Shown here piece after piece: positions 13,117 through 26,500 of a stretch of DNA of 64,000 nucleotides. Position 1 is the stretch's first letter. Every line of letters starts with the position of its first letter. The position numbers were made by a program, and so were the translations under genes. Under the pieces are notes generated by a model. That model was not told the DNA's origin and did not search any database. It saw nothing but the letters and a program-made list of their open reading frames with translations. The DNA is taken from contig JABVXV010000124.1 in the NCBI GenBank assembly GCA_013365325.1, forward strand, positions 99,057-163,056. Direction: 5' to 3'. Origin of the DNA: Dipetalonema caudispina (lineage: Eukaryota; Nematoda; Chromadorea; Rhabditida; Onchocercidae).

Positions 13117-16100
13117 GCAAAACAAGATTGGAAAAATCAGAACCGGAAGAATAAAATTGAAGAGAACGGTGTGTAGAAGGTGAATAGATAGATGAGATAG
13201 GTGCCAGGGATAGATGTGTGGGTGGACCATATATAACCGGATGGATCAACGCTACCGCTCTAAGCTTTGCTTTCTTAGTGAAATTGAAAAATGCATAGCA
13301 TTGTTGCACAACCGCTCAACTGGCTTACTTCATCGCTGCTATTTCTTCATCTTCTTCATTTTTCATCTTCCATTCATTTATTTTCTATTTCATCCGTTTG
13401 AAGAAACGTCGAAATGAGTGTTTTGGTTTTTTGACGGTATTGTCCTCACCCGATACGTGTTACAGAAGTTTCACATCCGTGAATTTCATTTCGAAATGTA
13501 TTCATGTATCTGATAATCCATAACTATTTCTCTGTACATTCCTTTCTAATTCACAAACAACAAAAGAGAGGGAGAGAGAGAGAGAGGGGAGGGAAGCGAT
13601 GAAATCCCAATCGGGAAACAAGTTTTTTTTTTTTTTTTTTTTCACCGATAACTAACAGACCCAAAATATTTTGGTTGAATCGCCTTCGGCATTGATCATC
13701 AATAGAAATTGCCGATGATTAATTAAAAAGAAAAAAAAAAAAACGAAAGAAGGAAAGAAAATTTTCCTAACTACTCATATAAACTTCCACAGACATTTAC
13801 TTTTCAATAACTCTTTTCATTACCTTAATTTCAACTATTACCAAAATAAGCCTTAGGCTCTTTACAACATTCCTAACAGATATTTCCTAGACAAAAAAAA
13901 AAGAAAAAAAGGGAGAAAGAAAAAAAAATGTCATTAGAAATCCTTTTGTTTTTCATCCATTCAGAAAGATTATTAATGACTAAAACTTACTTAAGTATTT
14001 ATATCAATAAGGTCAAAGGTATAAATAAAAGAAGTCTTTTTTCCTGAAAAAGAAAAAAGAGTGACTAATGTCAAGAAGTATTTAATGGCATTCTTCTGGT
14101 CGACTACTTTTTTTCCCTCATTTTTCTGAACAATTTATAGATTGCATATGTAATGTTTATGAATTGTAAAATGACATTTAGTAAAGTTAACAGATTGGCA
14201 ATTTTTAAGAAATCATTTCACATTTAATTTTCATAGAGGTATATGAGAAAAGGAGGAAAATTGGAAAGATATTTATCAGTTTGGTTGGCAATCAATCAGT
14301 AACCGTTCAGCATTCCTCTCATACATTTTGTAACATTTTAATGTAATTATCTGACATAATTGTGTTAAAATTTCATAAGATTTATTTGTTTCAAAATACC
14401 TTCGTAACTGTTAGATTAACGATTTAAGGCATTGCTGAATGGTTGATATGATGACAGCTAATAAAGTCAATGTTAAAATGTTCAAATTGAAACAACAAAA
14501 TTACATCAGTATTCATAGAGATCTAAACAATGATATAGCATGATAAGCTATATTGATAAGTGATTGAATCTGTCAGATGTGATCAAACTATGACTTACGT
14601 ATTATCATACTTATGTGTTCTTTTTCCTTTATCTGTTTTTGCTCAGTAATATAGCCTGATTTGTTAGCTATCGTTCATGAATGCTTTTATCTTCGTTTAT
14701 AGTTTCTCTATCAGCGGGGTTATTCTCTGAGATTTCTCACAAAATTCTACTGCTTTAATCATCTTAACAAGGAGATGTAAAAAAAAAAAAAAATAGTCGA
14801 AATAAAACTTAACAGTTTCCGGATTCACCTTTCTGCGTATCTTTTCAACCTATACGATATCCATATATTCGAATATCATGCATATTATTGGGAATAAGAG
14901 AGTCCCTGTTATATCTAATCATTGATCTTATTCAACTGGATTAATTCAATTCAAAAAATTCCACACTTTCGTTGCATTTAACCGATTCCATTTTTATTCA
15001 ATAGATTCCGCTTTTATTTTACAAATTCTGTTTTTGATAATGAAAATTTCAAAAGGGGAATTTACCTATTAACATAATAGTAATGGAAATGAAGTGATAA
15101 AGAGAAAACTTAGCATTGAAATTTAATCATTTACATTTGACTTGTTTTTCATTAGTTCTGTTGAAATGCCACCCTGTTATATCATTTCAACAATTTTCTT
15201 ATTTGTTAAACTTGAACTTTAACACTCATTCATTCGTTTTGTTTTTGTCACACATACCATTTCCAAATGTGAAAAAATGAAGAGAAATTTGTTGGAACTA
15301 TTTATGAATCCCAACCAAACAAATAAATCATTTTGGAATTCTAATAAATGATGTTATCACTGATAACACCATCCTTTTTTTTTTCCATTTCTATCTGTGT
15401 TCGTTCTATTATTATTTTGCAGGAACAGATTCTTCTTGATGTGATGTGTATCAAAAGTGCAGGTGTATGCATTTATCTCATCTGATCGTTCATTCAACTT
15501 TTCTCTTTTCTTCAACTCGGCCCACATTTCAAGGCTTTTTCTTTTTTCATCATAATTCTGTTGAAGCAATCCTTGAAATTTAAAGATTTAGATTTAAGCA
15601 GATCTAAGCATATCGCTTCTTCTTTCTTTCTCTATTCAATCCTTTGGGAATTTTTGATCCTGAAATAAGACATGAAATGAACGGATAGAAAAGATCAGAA
15701 AGGATAGTTGAATTTTAGCATAATACCGCTCTTTCCTATCTCATGTATAATAATGATAGCACAATATTTTTGCACTTAATATTCTCTCCTTTCTCATTAT
15801 CCTAAAAATTATCATAACTTCTCTTTTTTTTCCTCTTTTTTTTTTTTTTTTTTTTTTTTTGTTTCATAAAGTATTAAAAGCCCAGCTGGGCTATAAGATA
15901 GATAGATAGAATCTACGGTCTATGGTAATCTGTCTAGAACTCTTTCTCTTCATCCTCTTCTTTTGCTATTAAATTCAATGAACATCGTCACTCATCAAGC
16001 ACGCAATAGCTGTTGTCTCAGACTTGTTTTTTTTTTCCCTCCACGAACCAATAGAAAATGTCGAATGAGCAAAGTTTTAAATTCTATCCTCTTCAAGAAA

Positions 16101-16690
16101 GAACAAATTTACAAATGATGTTGAAATTTTGTTATTTGTTATTGTTTATAATTTTATGCTAATTCTTATCAAAATTTCTAATCGTCAGTTAAGATCATAT
16201 CATAGAAATTATTCATCTAATTAATCATTCTTTTATCGATCCATTCAAAATATATCGTAGAAATAATCTCATACATTTTAAAATAGTTGAAAAAAGTGCT
16301 ATATGATATTATTCCAGATGTTAAACTTATCAAAATATTTTAGTTTATATATACCACATATGAGTGAAAAATAATTTTTGCTATGATGCTAGCAATTATT
16401 TAGGAAGAAAACGTAATTATCATATCAAATATTAAGACTATTCTATTTACGTTTGTTTAGCTTACATTTATTTTCCTAATATTTCACGTTTAAATTCATA
16501 AATAATAAATCGGTATGTTTATATATATACAAATATATAGATGATAGAGGATTGAAGTTTGTTAAGCTTATTTTGCTATGAATAAGCGAGAAGAGAAGAG
16601 AAAAGAAGAGAAAAAAAAAATGCTTCAATTTCAATTTTGCAATCGATGCCCAAAAATGGGTCCACCCTTCGTTTTACTCTTTACAACTGC
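13117..16690. other. Gene-free AT-rich stretch
   Basis: Homopolymer runs (T at 13623-13642 and about 15837-15860) and GA-rich patches. A minus-strand open frame at 15569-15357 has charged, helix-like composition after a CAACAG acceptor but no partner exon. No gene is called. Confidence 0.4.
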
Positions 16691-16696
16691 CATTGC

Positions 16697-16834
16697 CGCC
16701 ATCATCATTGTTATCATCATCATCATCATCGTCATCATTACCATCACTATTATTATTATTATCATTATCATCATCATCATCATCGTCGTTATCATTACCA
16801 TCACTATTATTATTATTATCATTATCATCATCAC
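16697..16834. repeat. ATC/ATT microsatellite with an internal duplication of about 63 bp
   Basis: Triplet repeat of CAT/TAT type. The block (ATC)n-ATTACCATCACT-(ATT)n-ATCATTATC occurs twice in a row, with the same irregular ATTACCATCACT interruption in each copy, so a whole segment was duplicated and not only single triplets. All six frames are open across it, purely because of composition. Confidence 0.92.
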
Positions 16835-17689
16835 CTTTTCCAAATTTATACATTATACATTCATCTATAAGGGTAAAATGAACAATGTAGAATAATTTAG
16901 AATGGATTTTGTGGGTAAGCAAAATTAAAAGATATATTTGCTTATAGAGAGCTTAAATATAGACAAATTTTTTTTTTTCCCCTTCTTCACTCTAATCGTT
17001 TCTCTTTTTCTTTTTTTTTTTTTTTTTTTTTGTTGTTTAAATGATGAAATTTAATAATGAATAAGATGAAAGAGTTAACCGCTGTACATCATTCAGTAGT
17101 GGTTGATGACGATAATAACATTAATGATAACAATAATAATAATAATAATGAATTCATTCATTCTTTCAAATTATTTTATGCAGTATAGTTCAATTTTTTT
17201 TTTTTTTTCTTTTTTTCTTTTTTTTTTACCGTTGCTATTATATCCATTCAATTATCAACAAGTTTTATATAAGGAAGATGAGGAAGAATTATCAATTTTA
17301 TCATCAAAATGACTTTTATTTTTTATTCTTCTCATTTCCTGTAAAATCTTCAATTTCTTTTTTTTTTTTTTTCTTTTTTTCTTGTTATTAATTTCTAAAC
17401 GAGGAGACAGTATTACCATATTCTTTCTCTCTCTCTCTCTTTCCTAGAAAAAAAAAAAAAAAAGAAAAAAACAACAATGACACTGTTTCCCATAATGTCC
17501 CTTCGTTTTAAAGTTGTAACGAATCTGAATGGATGCAACAATGTGCTCATTTCATGAAGACCAATTTCTCACCATTTTCCTTCCTCTTCAACAAGGAATG
17601 TTACTTGATGATAATGGATGAAGCATGTAGAAACAGAGTTAGTTATTAGCTACCGTAGTCGGTAGATGAAGAGGATCCTCCTCTTTTTC

Positions 17690-17790
17690 CTCCTTTTCCT
17701 CCTCCTCCTCCTCATCATCCTCCTCCTCCTCATCCTCCTTCTCATCTTCATCCTCATCATTATCATCATCATCATCATCATCATCCTTTT
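17690..17790. repeat. CTC/ATC triplet-rich tract followed by poly(T)
   Basis: About 100 bp of CCT, CAT and ATC triplets (Glu/Asp-rich if read on the minus strand), ending in (ATC)n and a T run. No exon signals were found. Confidence 0.85.
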
Positions 17791-20700
17791 TTTTTTTTTC
17801 ATCGCTTGGCTAAATTAAAAAGTGTTCGTCCTTGTCTTTGACGTTGAGTTTTGTCACAGTTGCTTCCAATGTTATCGCTCTCTTCCTTTTTTTTTTTTTT
17901 TCTTTTTGTTAAATCTATTCTAGAAAAAGGCTTGAGCAATTTTCTCGACTATCGTTATTCTCCTATTTTTGTGTCATTGGCTAAGCTAAGATAGATGGAA
18001 AATTGGCCAGATAGAGGAGGCTGATACAAACAATAGAGGAGAGTGAGTTATTGCGGTAGCATTGGCTGTATCCTCCTTCTATAAACACGACGACGACGGC
18101 AATGACGATGACAGGAAAGGAATACATACAAAGTGAATGGATCTTTCTTCATCCACCAATGATTCACTTCATCTGTCCAATCCCATTCATTTCGATTTGG
18201 CCAACGAACTAGTTAGTTAATAGCTGCTAGAAATGTTCAATTTTCATCCTCTTAGGCTTTCAGGTTTAGGCTCAACTCTTAATTTTATCATTAATTTTAT
18301 GTAAATAGTCTGTTACTCATACTTTTCATTTCCAAATATACAATATCATTGACCATTTATGATATGGCTACTATTTAACATTTATTATCTTACAGTGTCC
18401 ACAATCTGTAAAGCATGGCGATTCTTTTGCATTCAACAACAATTGATAAAAGTTGAAGTTAAAAGAAGCAGAATTGAAAAACTTTTTTTCACTCCTTTTT
18501 TGTCCAATCTTTTCCGTTTATGCCTATTGGCTCATCAATTTTCTATCTTCTCCATTCAATTTCAATTTGAAAGCAACAGCGAATAATATCGGACACACAA
18601 AGAAAAAAAAAAAAAAAACAATTAGGGTTCTGTAGTCTGCTTTAAATGGCCTAGCCTATTTTACATGTTGCAAAATAAAGCAACAATATGTATTCTATTA
18701 CAAGAGAGATAATCTTTCGTAATATCTAACAAGAATCGGAATACTGCTACTATCAGTGTCATTTTAATCCCGAACTATCAATTATATTCTCCAGATCATT
18801 CATCCAGCATTGTAATCTAAATTGAATGATATTCATTATTCTATAGCTTTTTTTACTTTTTTACTTTAACCAAATGATGTCAGTTCGATTCTTCCATTTC
18901 ATTAAAATTTCAGTTATCCGTTAACTTTGATTCCTTCAGTCATTTTTATCAGTTATAACCATCGTTTATTAAATGCTAAAGTGCTTGCTAAGCATCCTTC
19001 CGCTTCATTTTTTATGGATTGAGAAAGTGTAATAATATTTGAATCAAAACATGGTGATGTGCTTAATTTTCCTCACCATTACTCTTATACTGTCTTCATT
19101 GTAAGCAATTTTATATTTATTCGTTAATATTTAGACGAATGGAACTTTTTGACCTTTTTATGGCTGAACAATCCGTTCATGTTAGTTAGGATATTAGTTG
19201 ATATCATTAGATTTTCATTTCTCCTCCGAAAAAAAGCCTAAAAAAATTTGTCATTGTTGTGTTTTCTAATAGAAGAAAATAATTGAAAGTTAGTATTCAA
19301 ATTTAACTCTTTGAGTTTTTCACAACTTACTTCATACCAACTTGCACAATTTCTAAACATTTTTTCTTTTTCTTTTTTTTTTTTTTGTAAAATGGTATAA
19401 ATTTTGTTTCACATATGTTATGCGTAACTATTTATTTTGTTATTTAACAATAATACAAAATACGATGTTGAAGGAGAGAGTTATTTGTTTCAAGCATCTG
19501 TTACTGCTTTATTTTTGACGTATATGTGTAACTGATAATTTACCGTTATCTCACCAACACGTACGTATACTTTCAACGTTAAGGTAACAAGCATCTTTCA
19601 TCTGTTTTCATGTTATTGTTAATGCTTTAATAGCTCAAAATTTGATTTTCCATTGCCAATAATTTGCTTTTGGCTTATCTCATTTGATGCGGGCGGCTTT
19701 GTCCCCACTGATAAAAACAAATTAATGGTTTTGAAATGTTACCGATTACCAAATGATGCTTTTCGGTGAGTAATACTATATCAATTTACTTACTTTGAAT
19801 CGTTCCAAATGAAATCCTACCAAATATTTCGATAGCAATAATGATATGAAAATTTGTGTTTTATTATTATTACGAAAATTATAATTCGTTCATTTGCTCA
19901 ATTGGAAACAAATAGCAAAAATAATGGAGAATGATCGGTTAATTTCAAAATTATCCGTATGAATCTTAAACGTATATCTGTCAAGCTATCCGATTTGTAA
20001 TAATAGAGAGATTATTTGATGAAATGAGGAACACAGCTGCACAATAATCATCCATGGCGGTTATCGTTGGTGGCAAGGTCGCTGTCTTCAATTGATAAAA
20101 TTCATTACCATCCGACAAAAAAAAAAAAAGAAATGAAGGAAGAAAACCCAACGTCCTCTGTCCTTTCGATTGGATGAAGAGGAGAAGGAGAGAGAAACCA
20201 GCAGAGTGAACAGTGATTTTTCAGCAGGCAAATGAAAAAAAGAAGACGAAGTTATCTGCATCCCTAAAATTTCGCTTCCAAAAATCGATTCAACAATTTA
20301 TTTTATAGTTTCTTCGTCATTCTACATCACAATTCTCGTATTTATACCTGCGAAGATATCATAGTGAAACATATTCATACAATTCTCTTCTCTCAAATAA
20401 ATATCATAAAATGTTTTGCCTTTTTTTTTTTTTTTTTTTTTTTTTTATGTAATTTACATCGTTAACATTTTTTTACTAATTTATAAGCTCTTATTTAACT
20501 TACTTTTTACGTACACTTTCTTATCTTTCCTTTAGGTAATGTAAATTGTTATTGTTAGTATCGTATCATTTACGTAGTAATATTTTGTTATATAAAATTA
20601 AAGCTATGATCATTATCATCTTGTTGACAACTCTATTACATTTGGGTTAAAATTGGATTAATTTCGAATGATGTTATCTTATGCATAAATAAGAAATATT

Positions 20701-22260
20701 CATTAATTCATTAGTAGTAATATCGTAACATTTCCTAACATAAACGAAAAAGGTAGATGATATTTGCGCATTTGTTATCTTAGCCATTTTGTTCCTTCTT
20801 TCCACGTATATGTAAAATTATGATCCGGAAAAAAAAAAAAAAGAATGCAACGTTTTGCAAAAATTGAAAATGTACGACAGTTGTTTTGAACGGCAGTTGT
20901 TCAAATTGCCTTCCGTAATGCTTATCTTATTCAAGTCGGATATCTCAAAAGAGCAATTTGGCATGTTGTTGTATCTTCAACATCACCACCATCATTACCA
21001 AACTATCGTCATCATCACTATCACGAAGTGTTCCCGACGTCTTGCAACGTAACAATTTTATGAAAATCGAAAGTGACATTGTGAGATAGAAACGGGCGCT
21101 TGTTTCATTTTTAATGCAACAAAAATTTATATAACAAATTTTCTATAATGATGATACTGTATATAGTTCACTTGATAAGCAATGATAAGATGATAGTCAA
21201 TATTTAAATTAATCCTTTAGTTGCAAGTTGCATTTATTATTTGCCAAATATAATTGACGATAATTTGAATTAACAAAATTGTTAATAAAAATTTCAATTT
21301 TTCCTTCCCTTTTTTTTTCCTAAAAAGTTGCAGATCTATTTACTGGTCATAAATTCATTTACTATTTTCGTTATATATTTGAATGAACTATTATTGTTAT
21401 TATTAGCACCAAGCTAACCTAAAACATTGTAAAAAAATATTAAACTGAATTAAATTTTGTTAGCCAATAATTAAGAATTATGAGACATATTTTTTTTGGG
21501 AATCCCTTCGGAGATATATGATGGAGGGAAAGTATCCTGTCAACAACAAACGATCACTTCGTAATGTGTTCCTTTAGATGTGTCCATTGGGATGAATGGA
21601 TGGATGGATAGTTTCGCCACCTTTCAAGACCTTCCATTAGTATTTTTATGGGAGATGAGAAGGGATAATGATATGTCGTATGGCGGAATGGAATGGTAGA
21701 TATGTTAATTCTAACTCTTATTTTAGCTTAATCTTTAAACATTTTAGATCGATAATGATACGAAATCGTAAAGTTGAAATTAAAAAAATAACTTAGACAT
21801 AAACCTTTAATTTCATAAATATTTGTATGTTAAGAATAAATAGTAATTTAAAAATGAAATTAAATACTAGAAATGCGCATTAATACATTTCGTCTTTTCT
21901 CCGCTGCTTTGTTTATTTATTTACATTTTTCTTTTTGTCTCTATCTTCTTCCCTCTTTGCATTGTACCTGTCGTATCTTCCCTGTCTACCCGCGTACGGG
22001 TGGATGGTAGCTTTAGGAAATAGTAAATTGTATCAACGATTGTTACTAATATTTCTCCGTAAATGCTAAGAAATTATTCTTATTGAAGTATACATATTAT
22101 CGATATGATTCATTCCTCAATTAACTGATAACAAAATATCCAATGATAAGGACTAAACGAATATCTGGCACTTAATCATTTCTTCAATTTTAAACAACGA
22201 GAAGGACAGACAAATGGACAAACAGAAGACAGACAAGGCAAAGTAAACACTAATATTGTG
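17791..22260. other. Gene-free AT-rich stretch
   Basis: Both strands were read without finding a supported exon. Scattered A/T homopolymers include T at 20421-20446. It probably belongs to the 5' flank or first intron of muscleblind. Confidence 0.4.
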
Positions 22261-22281
22261 TAAATATGATGACGGAATGAT

Positions 22282-22345
22282 ATACAGACAGACAGACGGA
22301 CAGACACATACATATACATACACACACACACACATACACACATAC
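22282..22345. repeat. CAGA / CA simple repeat
   Basis: A run of ACAG tetranucleotides passes into CATACA and (CA)n. Open frames over it are repeat artefacts. Confidence 0.88.
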
Positions 22346-22469
22346 AGAGCCATACATAAACAACGATTGGAAAAGGAGACTTCACCAAAACTGGATTGTT
22401 TAACAGTGTGGAAAAGAGGAGCAGCTGGTTACAGGGGTGCTCGAATAGGTGGTGGGTGTGTCTTTAAAT

Positions 22470-22509
22470 ACATGCAAGTGCATGCATGCATGCATGCGTA
22501 CTTGTATGT
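22470..22509. repeat. Near-palindrome with (GCAT)n core
   Basis: ACATGCAAGT, then several GCAT units, then ACTTGTATGT. The flanks are near reverse complements around a self-complementary core, so the whole 40 bp is close to a palindrome. GCATGC motifs are also the binding sequence of Fox-type splicing factors, which is noted only as an inference. Confidence 0.7.
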
Positions 22510-23531
22510 TAATGCATGCATCAATGTGCTACACGATAGGAGAGGACATTTCATGAACAGATAATATTACTACGTAGATAGAGGTGACAGTGCCTACCTG
22601 CCTAACTGCCTGTTAATGATCGGTACCCTCTTGCCTCGGATATGAAACGCCCTGTCGAATTTCGAATTTTCATTTGTGGTAGTGGTGGGGACAACCGCCG
22701 TCTTCATCAATTTATTTGTAATGAAATGGGTTGTCACCAGGTGATATCCTGAAGGAGTCATATAGCAAACTTGTATATCATCTGTCCGTGACCTCGATGG
22801 AAGAAGTATTTTAATGACAATTTTTGAACTAGCTGCTTTTTAAGACATTAATCATACTCTTCATTATATTACTCATTCATTTTCCGGTTTCATTTTAGTC
22901 ATCCAAGAAATTACTAATCATATCAGATCGAGAAAGAAACAGGAAGGTGTAATGTAGCTATCGAAGATGTATGCCATCACTGATCTAATCATTCAAATTC
23001 CCCCCTTTTCATTTAATCTTTATTTTCTCAAAATTTTTTCACTTCTTTCTTTCTACTGAATTTGAAATAAATGAGAAAATTTTTGCCTAATTTTTTTTCT
23101 AAAAAAAAAAATTTTTTTTCTTTCTCCTACTGCAAATGATTGGAATGTTGATCATAGATGTAATGTAACGGCTACTTATTTCTAATCTGTTAAGATTTCC
23201 AAAGAAATACTACTTCTTTCATTCATCAATCACTTTCTTTTTTTTTTTTTTGTCCAACCATAAGTATAACTATTCAAGTTGGATTGGATCATTTTTTTAG
23301 TGTTCTAAAATGTTCAAAAAAATAAGGGAGAATGATTAGGAGAATTTTACAAGATTACCATTCCCGATCAATAATCTTTGAATTTCTAAGAGATTACAAA
23401 TAAATGAGCGAAGATATATGGTTATTTTTGTCACCTTGTCGTGCTGATAATATTTTATGTGATTCAGTGTGTTAAATTGATGAAATGATATTATCACAAT
23501 TAATTTGTTCATTTTGTAGGCATTTATTGCC

Positions 23532-26500
23532 ATGTACGATGAGAACAGCAACGCAGCAGCAGCGGCAGCAGCAGCAGCAAGCAGTACTTCTTCAACGGGT
23601 CTTATGTCACAATTGCTTAATGTCAAGGATTCCAGATGGTTACAGCTGGAGGTTAATTTTATTATGCTAAAACTGCTAGTAATCAACCTTTAATTGAAAT
23701 ATCAGCTTTTTATCATCTGATATTGATGCTACTATGTTAGTGTTATATATTTATTGAATAAGAATTGAACCGTGGTAAATCGATCATATTCTCTTAAAAA
23801 GCAAATCTTTTTGGATCTAAAAACGATACATTTATAATTAGGAAGGATTACTTTAAGCAATTGGCTTTCTCTTTGTATATCATTTATTTAGTTTTTCCAC
23901 TTTTGTTATACATCCTTTCTCTATTTAAATTCCAAAAAACATGACTTTTCCAGTGTAAATATTTTTAAAGCATTTTTCATATTAACTTCATGGATAGAGG
24001 CGTCAGCTGTTTCCTGTTCCAATTGAAATCTCTTTACAATTCTTTTTTTTAGCGGTTTTATAAGAAGATTTTTAGCAAGTTGTGACTCTTTTGAAAGATG
24101 AAAAAAAAAAGCAAAAAACAGAAAATATTTCTCTTGAAGAATAGATATTTGTCAGGAATGAATTTGTGGTATCACATAAATATAGAAAAATTGTTTTCAA
24201 TGGAATATTCAAGAAGTGAAGCAGTTAGTTTTTCCTACCAAAAAATAAAATAATAAGTACCTAAATTCCAGGTATGTCGCGAATTTCAAAGAGGTCAGTG
24301 TTCGAGATCAGATATCGAATGTAAATTTGCACACCCACCTCCACATGTTGATGTACAGAATGGTCGTGTTACTGCATGTTATGATTCCATTAAGGTTTAT
24401 CTTTTTCTTCTTACTCTCTCCCTCTTTCTAATCTGTAGAATTTGTTTTTTTTTCTTTTCATTATTTGCTCTTTAAGTAAAAATTGTCATTTATTTATTAG
24501 TCATTTCTTAACAGAAGGGCAGTTGGATGATGATAATGATGGTAACCAACCGACATTAATCCTGTAATGGTAGGGTGCTAGATGGGAATTTCAAGAGTTG
24601 TAAAATTAATTTGCTTACTGACTGCTCAATTACTTCGGCAAAATGTTTAGTACTTTTTTGTTTAATTTTCTCACTATAGCATTTCAAGTGTAAGCATGAG
24701 GGTATGTTCACCAATTGTAATTTTGTCAGGACCCGCGGAAAAATATTTAAAAAATTAGGGTAAATTCACTACTGGTTCGAAAGAATTCTTCATTTAAAGT
24801 TCTTTTCGCTCTAGCAAACTAGTTTGTTCTGTTTTGTTTTTTTTTTTTTTTTTTCTTTTTTCTTTTTGCAAGGGAGAGATTTGGTATAGTGGAATTGAAT
24901 TTCTGGCTGAGGGCACCGGATAACTTTGGTCAATGCTCCATTTTTTTTTTCGTGACTGCTGACTACTTTCGTAATCAAAGTATGGGTTCAAAGGAAGTTT
25001 TTTGTCGTCTATGAATATAGACTCGTTAGAAAATGAAAAGTGAGGCGTAACATTTCAAAACATGTTATTAGTAAATTAAATCTCGAGATATATTACCAGT
25101 TAGCGTAGCGTAACATAGCAATGAGAAGTACTAAAAAAGGATTTAAGAAATTTAATGTAAATTACGGTGATGCATTTTCTATTGTGGTTGAAAATCAAAT
25201 TTCTCTTTCTTTTATCTGCTAAAACTTTCAGATATTTATTGATGAAATAGATAGGCATTCTTGCTCTACAACTATTTGAGTAAAAATTTAAACAAATTCA
25301 TGAGATTAATTTTCTTTACTATACACTGTTGGCCTATTTAATAGTTGATTTCGTCGATGCCATTATTTGATGCTGTTATACGTCATGGATACATATGCAA
25401 GCATTCCTATCTTCCTCAAACTCGAACTTAGTATATCTGTATAACACGTAGGGATAATGTAGATGGATACTTATGTTTCACCTGTTGTCTCTTAGTGGTT
25501 TTTAGTGTCATGCCAGAATGTCGTAATGATTCAATCATGAGTTTCTCATGAATTGTCTGAAAATGTGTAGGAAATATCATTATGAAATCAGCATTATTGT
25601 CCATAAAAATAACTCACGTCCAGCTTCGATAATCCTTCAAGAAAACAGTGATTCATTTTATTTTAGGGTCGATGCACTCGAGAAAATCCAAAATGCAAGT
25701 ATTTGCATCCGCCGCAGCATCTAAAGGATCAGTTACTCATAAATGGTCGAAATAATCTGGCCCTCAAAAATTTGATTTGTACACAGTTGAATCAGAATGC
25801 AGCAGCTGCAGCTCCTGCTGCACTTTCAACAATGAATCCATTAGCGCAATTGGTCGTCAGTGGTCAGGCTAGTCCCGCAGCACTCAACGATCAGCTTCTA
25901 ATCGTTCAGCAACAGCAGCAACAAGCTGCCGCTGCAGCTGCCGCACAGGCTGCAACCTTAGTTCCAGCTGCACTTCCTTATCAGTATTATCAGGGTATCA
26001 CCACCATGTATCCAACACTTGTGCCTGTTCCAAGCAATGATGCTGCTGCAGCTGCTTATCAAGCGGTTAGTATTTATTTTTTTTCTTGCATTTCCCATTT
26101 AAATAATTTAAAAAAAAAGAGTCAGCGAAGGTAAGTTCCTCATACATTTACATTAATGATGCTTAACAAATATTATTTCTACCCTGATACTTTTTTTTTT
26201 TAATTCGCAAGAACTTCGATTGAGAACGAATGTCAAAGAAGCTACCACAATTTTCTGACGTTATTATTTTCTGGGAATTTTTAATTCCTAGAAGTGACAG
26301 AACTTTCTAGGAGGGAAACTTCTAGAATAAATAGGCCCGACACTTGTATGCGCGATAACTACATAGCTAGCAGTAACTAGTAATTTGATAGTAATGATGC
26401 TATAATGACATTATTTTATTATATGCCCTAACTCTTTTTTGCCTATTCTCTCATATTTTTTGCTATGAAAAAGGTATAAATGAAATTAAATAGCTTCTCA

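Noticed and set aside
15357..15569. Charged minus-strand frame that could be a coiled-coil exon
   Set aside because: No matching partner exons or donor found; purine-rich composition alone can give such a translation.
16578..16922. Open frames on both strands over the ATC repeat, some with His- or Asp-rich translations
   Set aside because: All frames are open because the triplet repeat lacks stops; no splice or start context supports a gene.
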